Shown here piece by piece: positions 15,824-23,401 of a DNA stretch of 64,000 bases. Origin of the DNA: Nitrobacteraceae bacterium AZCC 2146 (lineage in GTDB: Bacteria; Pseudomonadota; Alphaproteobacteria; Rhizobiales; Xanthobacteraceae); NCBI GenBank assembly GCA_036924855.1, contig JBAGRP010000001.1, positions 4,650,001 to 4,714,000 of the forward strand, in the 5' to 3' direction. Position 1 is the stretch's first letter, and every line of letters starts with the position of its first letter. A program made the position numbers and the translations under genes. The notes under the pieces are model-generated. The model was not told the DNA's origin. It did not search any database and saw only the letters and a list, made by a program, of their open reading frames with translations.

Positions 15824-16919
15824 CGCACTGACCGAAGCCGACCGGCTGATGACGGTCTGCAATTCCTGCCGCTATTGCGAGGGCATCTGCGCGGTGTTTC
15901 CGGCGATGGAGATGCGCCGCTCGTTTTCGGATGGCGACCTCAACTATCTTGCCAATCTCTGCCACTCCTGCGGCGCTTGCTATTACGACTGCCAGTTCTC
16001 GCCGCCGCACGAATTCAACGTCAATGTGCCCGCCGTGCTGGCGCAGGTCCGCGGCGAATCCTATGGGGCCTATGCCTGGCCGCCATTCCTGTCAGGCAGC
16101 TTTCAGCGCAACGGGCTGGTCATCAGCATCGTCGCGGCGCTGAGCGTTGCCGCCTTCATTATCGGCTTTGTCGCGTTCCACGATTCGGGCGTGCTGTTCG
16201 GCGCGCACAGCGGCCCCGGCGCGTTCTACAGATTGATGCCGCACAACGCGATGGCGGCGTTGTTCGGCGCGGCCTTCCTCTATGCCATCGTGGCGATCTC
16301 GATGGGGGTGCGCAACTTCTGGCGCGATATCGGCGAGCCCGCCGGCACGCTGCTGCAGGGCACCTCGCTGTGGCAGGCGATCAAGGATGCTTCAACGCTG
16401 CGCTATCTCGACGGCGGCGGGGTCGGCTGCATGAACGAGGACGAGAAGCCCACCGACAACAGACGGCTGTATCACCATTTTACGTTCTACGGTTTTATGT
16501 TGTGCTTCGCCTCGACCTCGGTCGCCACGGTGTATCACTATCTCAGCCGCGAGGCGCCGTATCCCTGGTACGACCTGCCGGTGCTGCTGGGCACGCTCGG
16601 CGGCCTCGGTCTGATCGTCGGGCCGATCGGACTGCTGCGGGAGAAGTTCCGCCGCGATCCCGTTTTGCAGGACAACAAGAAATACGGCATGGACGTCGCC
16701 TTCCTGGCGATGCTGTTCATGACCAGCCTCACCGGCCTGGCACTATTGCTGCTGCGCGCCACCCCGGCCATGGGCCTCACGCTGGCGCTGCACATCGGCA
16801 TCGTGTTCGCGCTGTTCATCACCATGCCCTACGGCAAGTTCGTGCATGGCTTCTATCGCTTCGTCGCGCTGGTGCGATATGCCAAGGAAAGGCGCGAGTT
16901 GTCGGAAGGGCACGCGTAA
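15810..16919 (+). CDS. tcuB: Tricarballylate utilisation protein TcuB (4Fe-4S, heme-binding membrane partner)
   Basis: This 369-residue protein has an N-terminal ferredoxin-like part with two cysteine clusters, CNSCRYCEGIC and CHSCGACYYDC. About six membrane helices follow, with histidines suited to heme ligation (LYHHFTFYGFML, LALHIGIVFALF). TcuB re-oxidises TcuA and passes electrons to the quinone pool. The start lies inside the tcuA end (14-base overlap), consistent with translational coupling. The usual tcuC transporter and tcuR are not adjacent; the TTT transporter at 20406-23353 is a possible but unproven replacement. Confidence 0.88.
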   Translation: MHATSALTEADRLMTVCNSCRYCEGICAVFPAMEMRRSFSDGDLNYLANLCHSCGACYYDCQFSPPHEFNVNVPAVLAQVRGESYGAYAWPPFLSGSFQRNGLVISIVAALSVAAFIIGFVAFHDSGVLFGAHSGPGAFYRLMPHNAMAALFGAAFLYAIVAISMGVRNFWRDIGEPAGTLLQGTSLWQAIKDASTLRYLDGGGVGCMNEDEKPTDNRRLYHHFTFYGFMLCFASTSVATVYHYLSREAPYPWYDLPVLLGTLGGLGLIVGPIGLLREKFRRDPVLQDNKKYGMDVAFLAMLFMTSLTGLALLLLRATPAMGLTLALHIGIVFALFITMPYGKFVHGFYRFVALVRYAKERRELSEGHA

Positions 16920-16950
16920 GCTGGGTCTCGCGCGTTCGCAACACTAAAAC

Positions 16951-17053
16951 TGTCATCGCCCAGCTTGACCGGGCGACCCAGCATTTCAGCGCGTTCGCGA
17001 ACTATCACTGGCGCTCTGGAGTACTGGGTCACCTGCTTTCGCGGGTGATGACA
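16951..17053. repeat. Nested palindromic intergenic repeat, about 100 bases
   Basis: Outer arms TGTCATC (16951-16957) and GATGACA (17047-17053) enclose inner arms GACCCAG (16975-16981) and CTGGGTC (17024-17030). Two small hairpins sit near the ends (TCGCCC/GGGCGA and ACC-GC/GC-GGT). The nested layout resembles the elements at 6294-6433 and 61743-61925. It fills the gap between the convergent tcuB and SnoaL-like genes. Confidence 0.6.
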
Positions 17054-17083
17054 GCCAGCGATGGTGAAGCGCGCTGGTCCGTT

Positions 17084-17578
17084 CTACTTCGCCCGCAGCT
17101 GGCCCAGCGCGCTGAGCCAGTTTTCCATGTGAAATGTCTTCGATATCTTGCCGTCCTTGATGGTCTGGATATCGATCGCCATCATGCGAAAGCTCTTGCC
17201 GGTGTGCGGCACGCCGAACAGATCGCCTGCCGGTGTGCCGGTGACTTCGCCGCGCACGATGACGCGGTCGCCGGCGACCAGCACTTCCTTGATGTCGAAT
17301 TTCATGTCGGGGATCGAGGTCGAAAAACCGCTGACCACCTTGATCGAGGTGTCGCGGCCCCAGCATTCGCCCGGCAGATAGCCGGCGCAGGATTCGTAAT
17401 CCGGCGTGAGGATCTGCTCCTGAATCGCTTTGACGTCGCCGCGGCTGGCGACATTGAACAGACTGTACCAAGGCGCGATGGCGGCGCGCGCCTGGGCTTC
17501 GGTGAGGCTCTGCGCCGAGGCGGCGGAGGCGCCGGTGAGCAGCACGGCGGCGAGAGCGATGTGAGCGAGCACGGTCAT
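17084..17578 (-). CDS. Secreted SnoaL-like (NTF2 fold) protein
   Basis: This 164-residue protein has a clear signal peptide (MTVLAHIALAAVLLTGASAASA, cleavage near residue 22) and a single NTF2-like/SnoaL fold. Family landmarks are AAIAPWYSLFNVASRGDVKAIQEQIL, GECWGRDTSIKVVSGFSTSIPDMKF and IQTIKDGKISKTFHMENW. Members are often annotated as ester cyclases but most have no known reaction. ATG 17578 has AAGGAAGAA just upstream. It is divergent from a TetR regulator with a palindrome between the two, so TetR control is likely. Confidence 0.82.
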   Translation of the reverse strand: MTVLAHIALAAVLLTGASAASAQSLTEAQARAAIAPWYSLFNVASRGDVKAIQEQILTPDYESCAGYLPGECWGRDTSIKVVSGFSTSIPDMKFDIKEVLVAGDRVIVRGEVTGTPAGDLFGVPHTGKSFRMMAIDIQTIKDGKISKTFHMENWLSALGQLRAK

Positions 17579-17604
17579 GGCTTCTTCCTTGAAGGCAGCT
17601 GAAA

Positions 17605-17626
17605 ATATGTAAGTCAGTATACATAT
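17605..17626. promoter_or_regulatory. Candidate TetR operator between divergent genes
   Basis: Perfect inverted arms ATATGTA (17605-17611) and TACATAT (17620-17626) are separated by eight bases. The site lies 27 bases before the SnoaL-like start and 43 bases before the TetR start. This position suits repression of both promoters. Confidence 0.55.
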
Positions 17627-17668
17627 TATGACGGTCGACATACCGACTGGCAAATGATATTTTGAATC

Positions 17669-18244
17669 ATGGCAAAAGGTATTGATTCAAAAGGGAAAAC
17701 GCTGGCCGCTGCGGCAAGGCTGTTTCGCCAGCAGGGCTATCATGGCACCGCGCTGCACGATGTTTTGGCCGCCGGCGGCTCACCGCGCGGCTCGCTGTAC
17801 TTCCATTTTCCGAAGGGCAAAGAGGAAATCGGCGAGGCCGCGCTGACGCTGGCGGGAGAAGCCGTGCGCAAGGGCATTGCCGGCGCCGCCGAGACTTCGG
17901 AGAGCGCCGAGGTGTTCCTGATCCGGATCGCGCGCGGCATGGCGGCGGATTTGGAGAAATCCGATTTCAAGGAGGGCTGCCCGATCGCCACCACCGCGCT
18001 GGAAACCGCGGCGCAATCCGAGGTGCTGGGCAACGCGACCCGCAATGCCTTCCAGAGCTGGGAGACAGAGATCAAGCGCGGGCTGGAGCGTTTCGGCATG
18101 ACCGCCGACGATGCCGACATCGTCGCCACCACCGTGCTGAGCCAGCTTGAAGGCGCGCTGCTGCTGGCGCGGACCTATCGCAGCCTGGCGCCGATGCACC
18201 GCGCCGAACTGGCGATCAAGCTGCTGCTGCGGAGCGCGCCTTAG
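17669..18244 (+). CDS. TetR family transcriptional regulator (LmrA/YxaF-like)
   Basis: This 191-residue repressor has an N-terminal helix-turn-helix (LFRQQGYHGTALHDVLAAGGSPRGSLYFHFP, residues about 18-50) and an all-helical ligand domain of the LmrA/YxaF type, marked by FKEGCPIATTALE. Cys-containing ligand pockets of this type often sense small aromatic or electrophilic compounds; the ligand here is unknown. It is transcribed away from the SnoaL-like gene with a palindrome between them, so auto-repression and control of that gene are likely. Its stop directly abuts the stop of the convergent tarD. Confidence 0.9.
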   Translation: MAKGIDSKGKTLAAAARLFRQQGYHGTALHDVLAAGGSPRGSLYFHFPKGKEEIGEAALTLAGEAVRKGIAGAAETSESAEVFLIRIARGMAADLEKSDFKEGCPIATTALETAAQSEVLGNATRNAFQSWETEIKRGLERFGMTADDADIVATTVLSQLEGALLLARTYRSLAPMHRAELAIKLLLRSAP

Positions 18245-19408
18245 TTACTCCGCCAGTTCGCGCATCACCTTGATCAGGTCGGATTTTCCTTCGAAGCCGA
18301 TGCCCGGCAAGTCGGGCATGGTGATGTGGCCGTCGATCACCTTCACACTGTCCGGGAATCCACCATAGGGCTGGAACAGATCCGGATAGCTCTCATTGCC
18401 GCCTAGGCCGAGGCCAGCCGCGATGTTCAGCGACATCTGATGACCGCCGTGCGGGATGCAGCGCGACGGCGACCAGCCGAATTGTTCGAGCACGTCGAGC
18501 GTGCGGAGATATTCGACGAGACCGTAGGACAGCGCGCAGTCGAACTGCAGCCAGTCGCGATCCGGCCGCATGCCGCCATAGCGCAAGAGATTGCGCGCGT
18601 CCTGATGCGAGAACAGGTTTTCGCCGGTCGCCATCGGGCCGGGATAGAACTCGCTCAGCGATGCCTGCAACGCATAATCGAGGGGATCGCCGACCTCCTC
18701 GTACCAGAACAGCGGATAGTCGCGCAGCATCTTGGCGTAGGCGATGGCGGTTTCCAGATCGAGCCGGCCGTTGGCATCGACCGCAAGCCGCGCTTCCGAG
18801 CCGATCTCCTTCAGCACCGCTTCGATGCGGCGGCGATCCTCGTCGATCGGCGCGCCGCCGATCTTCATCTTGACGACAGTGTAACCGCGATTGAGATAGC
18901 TGCGCATCTCCGCTTGCAGCGCCGAGTCGTCCTTGCCGGGATAGTAATAGCCGCCGGCAGCATAGACGAACACGCGCGGATCGGCCTCGCGGCCCTTGCT
19001 CTCGGCCAGCATGCGGAATAGCGGCTTGCCCGCGATCTTCGCGGTGGCGTCCCAGATCGCCATGTCCAGCGTGCCGACGGCGACGGAGCGCTCGCCATGG
19101 CCGCCGGGCTTCTCGTTCGACATCATCGCCGCCCAGATCCGGTGCGGATCGAGATTGTCGCCGTTGTCGTTCAGTAGCGTCCTGGGCTCGGCTTCGAGAA
19201 TGCGGTTGCGAAAACGCTCGCGGATCAAGCCACCCTGGCCGTAGCGGCCATTGGAGTTGAAGCCGTAGCCGACAACGCGGCGGCCGTCTTTCACGACGTC
19301 CGTGACGACGGCGACGAGGCTGGTCGTCATCTTCGAGAAATCGATATAGGCGTTGCGGATCTTTGAGGCGATCGGCTGGGTGATTTCGCAGACGTCGACG
19401 ATGCGCAT
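18245..19408 (-). CDS. tarD: D-tartrate dehydratase, mandelate racemase/enolase superfamily
   Basis: This 387-residue enolase-superfamily enzyme dehydrates D-tartrate to oxaloacetate. It is very similar along its length to the TarD sequence I remember from Bradyrhizobium japonicum (for instance GYGFNSNGRYGQGGLIRERF and RDWLQFDCALSYGL). The catalytic KMK motif (VVKMKIGG), the metal ligands around LAVDANGRLD, YEEVGDP and GENLFS, and the catalytic histidine in CIPHGGHQ are all present. ATG 19408 (MRIVDVCEI) matches the family start; the longer frame before it is not conserved. It is divergent from a LysR gene. Confidence 0.92.
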   Translation of the reverse strand: MRIVDVCEITQPIASKIRNAYIDFSKMTTSLVAVVTDVVKDGRRVVGYGFNSNGRYGQGGLIRERFRNRILEAEPRTLLNDNGDNLDPHRIWAAMMSNEKPGGHGERSVAVGTLDMAIWDATAKIAGKPLFRMLAESKGREADPRVFVYAAGGYYYPGKDDSALQAEMRSYLNRGYTVVKMKIGGAPIDEDRRRIEAVLKEIGSEARLAVDANGRLDLETAIAYAKMLRDYPLFWYEEVGDPLDYALQASLSEFYPGPMATGENLFSHQDARNLLRYGGMRPDRDWLQFDCALSYGLVEYLRTLDVLEQFGWSPSRCIPHGGHQMSLNIAAGLGLGGNESYPDLFQPYGGFPDSVKVIDGHITMPDLPGIGFEGKSDLIKVMRELAE

Positions 19409-19472
19409 GGCGGTTCTCTCCGGGATTGTTGGCGCAGTCCTACGTCTGGACGCCCTGCGGCGCCAATGCCAT

Positions 19473-19500
19473 GATCGGCACCTGTCATGCACGATCGGCA
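19473..19500. promoter_or_regulatory. Direct repeats between tarD and its LysR regulator
   Basis: GATCGGCA occurs at 19473-19480 and again at 19493-19500, a 20-base (two helical turns) spacing, in the 98-base divergent gap and just before the LysR start at 19507. Same-face repeats of this kind are plausible half-sites for a LysR-type tetramer. Confidence 0.4.
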
Positions 19501-19506
19501 TAAGCG

Positions 19507-20397
19507 ATGGAACTGGCCTGGCTGGATGATTTTATCGAACTCGCAGAGCGGCTGAATTTTTCCCGCGCGGCGGAAGCACGCCACGTCACCCAGCCCGCCT
19601 TCAGCCGCCGCATCCAGGCGCTGGAAGCCTGGATCGGCACGCCCCTGTTCGCGCGAACCACCCATGGCGTGACGCTGACGGCAGCCGGCGCGCATCTGCG
19701 CTCACGCGCCGATGCGATAGCCCGCGATGTCCGGCAATTGCGCTCGGAAACGCTGGAAGTGGCCGGCCGCGAGACCGCGTCGTTGTCGTTCACCGCCACC
19801 CACGCGCTGTCGTTTACGTTTTTTCCGAAATGGATCCGGGACCAGGAGCGCACGTCGCCGCTCGGCACCATCAACCTGATCTCCGACAGCATGGCGGCGT
19901 GCGAACAGATCATGCTGCGCGGCCGCGCCCAGTTCCTGCTCTGCCACGCGCATCGCGACAGTCCCAATCGGCTGGAGAGCGCCCCGTTCAGCAGCGCCGT
20001 GATCGGCAAGGACGTGCTGATCCCGCTCAGTGCACCGGATGCCCGCGGCGCTGCGCTGTGGTCGCTGGATCACCCCACGAAAACGCCGATCCCCTATCTC
20101 GCTTACAGCGCGGAATCCGGCCTCGGCCGCATCGTCGGATCGCGTCGCGCGGCGAAATCGGGCGCGCTCGATGCGGTCTTCACCTCGCATCTGGCGGCGA
20201 CGCTGCATTCCCTCGCGCTGGCGCGCCGCGGCATTGCTTGGCTGCCGCAGAGTCTGGCGCAGGACGATCTTGATGGCGGCCGGCTGGTCGCGGCGGGCGG
20301 CAGAGCGTGGCGAATTCCGGTAGAGATTCGGTTGTTTCGTCCCAACGCACATCAAGGCCGTCAGGCCGAAGCGCTATGGGCGCGGTTGAAGGGATAG
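19507..20397 (+). CDS. LysR family transcriptional regulator
   Basis: This 296-residue LysR-type regulator starts with a winged helix (LDDFIELAERLNFSRAAEARHVTQPAFSRRIQALE, residues about 6-40). The effector-binding domain spans about residues 90-290. The divergent D-tartrate dehydratase gene makes tartrate-linked induction the obvious inference. Its stop lies eight bases from the stop of convergent tctA. A helix-turn-helix this close to the N-terminus with WLDDF is common in LysR proteins. Confidence 0.9.
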   Translation: MELAWLDDFIELAERLNFSRAAEARHVTQPAFSRRIQALEAWIGTPLFARTTHGVTLTAAGAHLRSRADAIARDVRQLRSETLEVAGRETASLSFTATHALSFTFFPKWIRDQERTSPLGTINLISDSMAACEQIMLRGRAQFLLCHAHRDSPNRLESAPFSSAVIGKDVLIPLSAPDARGAALWSLDHPTKTPIPYLAYSAESGLGRIVGSRRAAKSGALDAVFTSHLAATLHSLALARRGIAWLPQSLAQDDLDGGRLVAAGGRAWRIPVEIRLFRPNAHQGRQAEALWARLKG

Positions 20398-20405
20398 GCG
20401 TCAGC

Positions 20406-21908
20406 CTATTCCGCGAATACCTCGACCCGGCGTTTGCGCACCGACGGCATCACGATGGAAATCAGCAGCGCCGCCGAGATCAGCAGCAGTGCCAGGCTGA
20501 TCGGGCGCTGCAGGAACACCAGGGGATCACCATGCGAGGTGATCAGGCTGCGGCGGAAATTTTCTTCCACCATCGGTCCGAGCACGAATCCCATCAGTAG
20601 CGGCGCCGGCTCGGCGTCGAGCTTGCGCAGCACATAGCCGAGCAGCGTGAAGCCGACGGTCATGTAGACGTCGAAGCTGGAATTGTTCACCGAGTAGACG
20701 CCGATCGCGCAAATCACCGCGATGACAAGATAGAGAATGCGGTACGGCACATTCAGCAGCCGCACCCAGATGCCGATCATCGGCAGGTTGATGATCACCA
20801 GCATCGCATTACCGAGGAACATGCTGGCGATCAGGCCCCAGAACAGATCGGGCTGGCGCGAGATGATCATCGGGCCGGGCGCGATCCCATGCAGAGTGAG
20901 CGCGCCGACCATCAGCGCCATGGTGGCACTGGTGGGAATGCCCATGGTCAGCAGCGGCACGAAGGACGTTTGCGCGGCGGCGTTGTTGGCCGATTCCGGT
21001 CCCGCGACGCCCTCGATGGCGCCGTTGCCAAACCGCGATGGATTCTTGGCGATGCGTTTCTCCAGCGCGTAGGCGGAGAACGAGGCGATGGTCGCGCCAC
21101 CGCCCGGCAGGATGCCGAAGATGGTGCCGATCAGCGTGCCGCGCGTCACCGAACCCCAGGCGCCCCTGAGCACCTTGAAGGACGGCCAGATGCTGTCGAT
21201 CTTCGAATGGTTGACGATCCGGGTCGAGACTTCCTCAAGATTGGAGATCACCTCGGCGACGCCGAACAGGCCCATCACCAGCGCGACGAAATTGATGCCA
21301 TCGGACAGTTCAATCAGTCCGAAGGTCATGCGGGCTTCGCCGGTGTTCATGTCCATGCCGACCATGCCGAGCAACAGGCCCAGGAAGATCATCGACACCG
21401 CGCGAAACGCCGAGCCGTTCGCCAGCACCACGGCCGAGACCAGGCCCAGCACCATCAGCGAAAAATAATCCGGTGAGGCGAACTTTTGCGTCATCAGCGC
21501 CAGCGGCGGCCCGAGCAGCGCAATCACCAAAGTGCCGAAGCAGCCGGCAATGAAGGAGCCGATCGCGGCAATCGCCAGCGCTTCGCCGGCGCGGCCCTGC
21601 TGCGCCATCTTGTAGCCGTCGATGGCGGTGACGACCGAAGTGGATTCGCCGGGAATGTTAACGAGGATCGCGGTGGTCGAACCGCCATACTGTGCGCCGT
21701 AATAGATGCCGGACAGCATGATGATCGCCGCCAGCGGATCGAGCGCGTAGGTGGCGGGCAGCAGCAGCGAGATCGTCGCCACCGGCCCCAGTCCCGGCAG
21801 CACGCCGATCAGCGTGCCGCAAACGGCACCGACCAGGCAGAAGAACAGGTTCATCGGCGTCGCCGCGACCGCAAAACCATGACCGAGCAGCGAGAACACA
21901 TCCATCAT
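20406..21908 (-). CDS. tctA: Tripartite tricarboxylate transporter, large membrane subunit TctA
   Basis: This 500-residue inner-membrane protein of the TTT family has about 10-12 helices. The family signature segments are GTLIGVLPGLGPVATISLLLP near the start and GTLIGTIFGILPGGGATIASF in the second half, two repeats of the same GxLPGxG motif. IYYGAQYGGSTTAILVNIPGE is also typical. The ATG at 21908 overlaps the tctB stop by four bases. With TctB and the binding protein TctC it imports an organic anion by secondary transport. The substrate may be an aromatic acid, since the operon continues from the UbiD-like gene. Confidence 0.93.
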   Translation of the reverse strand: MMDVFSLLGHGFAVAATPMNLFFCLVGAVCGTLIGVLPGLGPVATISLLLPATYALDPLAAIIMLSGIYYGAQYGGSTTAILVNIPGESTSVVTAIDGYKMAQQGRAGEALAIAAIGSFIAGCFGTLVIALLGPPLALMTQKFASPDYFSLMVLGLVSAVVLANGSAFRAVSMIFLGLLLGMVGMDMNTGEARMTFGLIELSDGINFVALVMGLFGVAEVISNLEEVSTRIVNHSKIDSIWPSFKVLRGAWGSVTRGTLIGTIFGILPGGGATIASFSAYALEKRIAKNPSRFGNGAIEGVAGPESANNAAAQTSFVPLLTMGIPTSATMALMVGALTLHGIAPGPMIISRQPDLFWGLIASMFLGNAMLVIINLPMIGIWVRLLNVPYRILYLVIAVICAIGVYSVNNSSFDVYMTVGFTLLGYVLRKLDAEPAPLLMGFVLGPMVEENFRRSLITSHGDPLVFLQRPISLALLLISAALLISIVMPSVRKRRVEVFAE

Positions 21909-22354
21909 GGCAGCAGCTCCACCGGGATCTTGAGCAGCCAGACGAAGACCACGGCGGAAGTCGCCGCCAGCGCGACGCCGGTGATGCTGCTTTCGCGCCA
22001 GCTGGTTTCGCGCGAGGCGAAATGCGCGATCGCGACCTGCACGAGGATCGCGAGGATCAGTCCGGCGCGCTCGACCAGAACGCCGAACGCGGCAAAGGAC
22101 AGCAGAATGAAGAACAGCGGCCGCAAATGAAACTGTCCCACCGGCGGGCCGCTGACCAGCAGGCCTTTCACCAGCAGGCACAGCCCCATGCCTAGCAGGA
22201 CCAGCGCCAGCCCCAGCGGGAAATAGCCCGGTCCCATCTCAAGGACGGTGCCGATCGCCAGCGTCCGGATATAGAGCAACGCGACGCCGGCGACGGCGAC
22301 CAGCAGCAGTCCGGAATAGAAGTCGATGTTGCCGCGCCAGGCGAGTGATTTCAT
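21905..22354 (-). CDS. tctB: Tripartite tricarboxylate transporter, small membrane subunit TctB
   Basis: This 149-residue inner-membrane protein of the TctB family has four hydrophobic segments (about residues 10-28, 40-62, 75-100 and 120-145). The motif ALYIRTLAIGTVLEMGPGYFPLGLALVLLG-type region, with GPGYFP, is diagnostic of the family. It lies between tctC and tctA and overlaps tctA by four bases, as in other TTT operons. Confidence 0.9.
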   Translation of the reverse strand: MKSLAWRGNIDFYSGLLLVAVAGVALLYIRTLAIGTVLEMGPGYFPLGLALVLLGMGLCLLVKGLLVSGPPVGQFHLRPLFFILLSFAAFGVLVERAGLILAILVQVAIAHFASRETSWRESSITGVALAATSAVVFVWLLKIPVELLP

Positions 22355-22387
22355 GACGATGTCCCCTTACTCACCTGCGCGCCAATC

Positions 22388-23353
22388 TCAGGTCTTCTTT
22401 TCGGAAATTTCCTTGAGCAGCACGCGCCACTGCTCGACCTCGCTGGCGATCTGCGCCTTGAATTCTGCCGGCGTGGTGAACACCGTCGAAGCGCCCGCGA
22501 CCGCCATGCTCTTCTGCACTTCCGGATCTGCGGCCATCTTCTTCAGGGCGTCGGAAACCTTGCTGATGATCACATCCGGCGTGCTGGCCGGCGCCATGAC
22601 GCCGTTCCAGGATTCGACGCTGTAGCCTGGCGATACCGTGCCCGCGACCGTCGGCAGCTTTGGCGTAAATTCGCTCGGCTTGGCGGATGTGACGGCCAAA
22701 GCGCGAACGGTGTTGGCTTCCATCTGCGGCAGCGCGTCGGTCATGTTGGTGAAAGCGAGATTGACTTCGCCGGAGACCACCGCGGCCGTCGCGGGCGAGC
22801 CGCCCTTGAACGGAACGTGGGTCATCTTGGTGCCGGTACGCGCTTCGAACAGCGCCACCGAGAAATACATCAGGCCGCCGGCGCCGCTGGAACCATAGCT
22901 CAGCTTGCCCGGATTGGCCTTGGCGTAGCTCACCAGATCCTGCATCGAATTGATCGGCAGCGTGGGATTGACGATCACCGTCTGCGGGATGGTGCTGACG
23001 ATGCTGACCGGCTTGAAGCTGGTGACCGGATCGTAAGAGGTGGTCTGCGCCACCGGCGCGATGGAGATGGCGCCGACGCTGCAGACGCAGAGCGTGTAGC
23101 CGTCGCCGGGCGACTTCGACACCAGATCGGAGCCGACGATGCCGCCGCCGCCGGCGCGGTTATCGACGATCACGGTCTGGCCGAGGGCCTTCTCGAGATA
23201 GCGCGCGGTGATGCGTCCGACAGAATCCGTGTAGCCGCCCGGCGCATAGGGCACCACGAGCTTGATGGTCTTGGCCGGCCACTCCTGCGCCGATGCGGCG
23301 GTCGCACCCGCGACCGTTCCCAGTAACAAGGCTGCTGCGAGAAATCGCTTCAT
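22388..23353 (-). CDS. tctC: Tripartite tricarboxylate transporter receptor TctC (Bug family)
   Basis: This 321-residue periplasmic Bug-family binding protein has a signal peptide of about 22 residues (MKRFLAAALLLGTVAGATAASA). The domain begins IKLVVPYAPGGYTDSVGR, with the usual VVDNRAGGGGIVGSD and LSYGSSGAGG loops. Bug proteins bind carboxylates, including aromatic acids such as terephthalate (TphC) as well as citrate or nicotinate. ATG 23353 is chosen because MKRF directly begins the signal peptide. The gene starts 48 bases after the UbiD-like gene, so both are probably on one transcript. Confidence 0.92.
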   Translation of the reverse strand: MKRFLAAALLLGTVAGATAASAQEWPAKTIKLVVPYAPGGYTDSVGRITARYLEKALGQTVIVDNRAGGGGIVGSDLVSKSPGDGYTLCVCSVGAISIAPVAQTTSYDPVTSFKPVSIVSTIPQTVIVNPTLPINSMQDLVSYAKANPGKLSYGSSGAGGLMYFSVALFEARTGTKMTHVPFKGGSPATAAVVSGEVNLAFTNMTDALPQMEANTVRALAVTSAKPSEFTPKLPTVAGTVSPGYSVESWNGVMAPASTPDVIISKVSDALKKMAADPEVQKSMAVAGASTVFTTPAEFKAQIASEVEQWRVLLKEISEKKT

Positions 23354-23401
23354 CTGTGTTTTCCTAGAGATTGAGAAAATCATCGAGCTGGCTTCGCAAG
23401 G

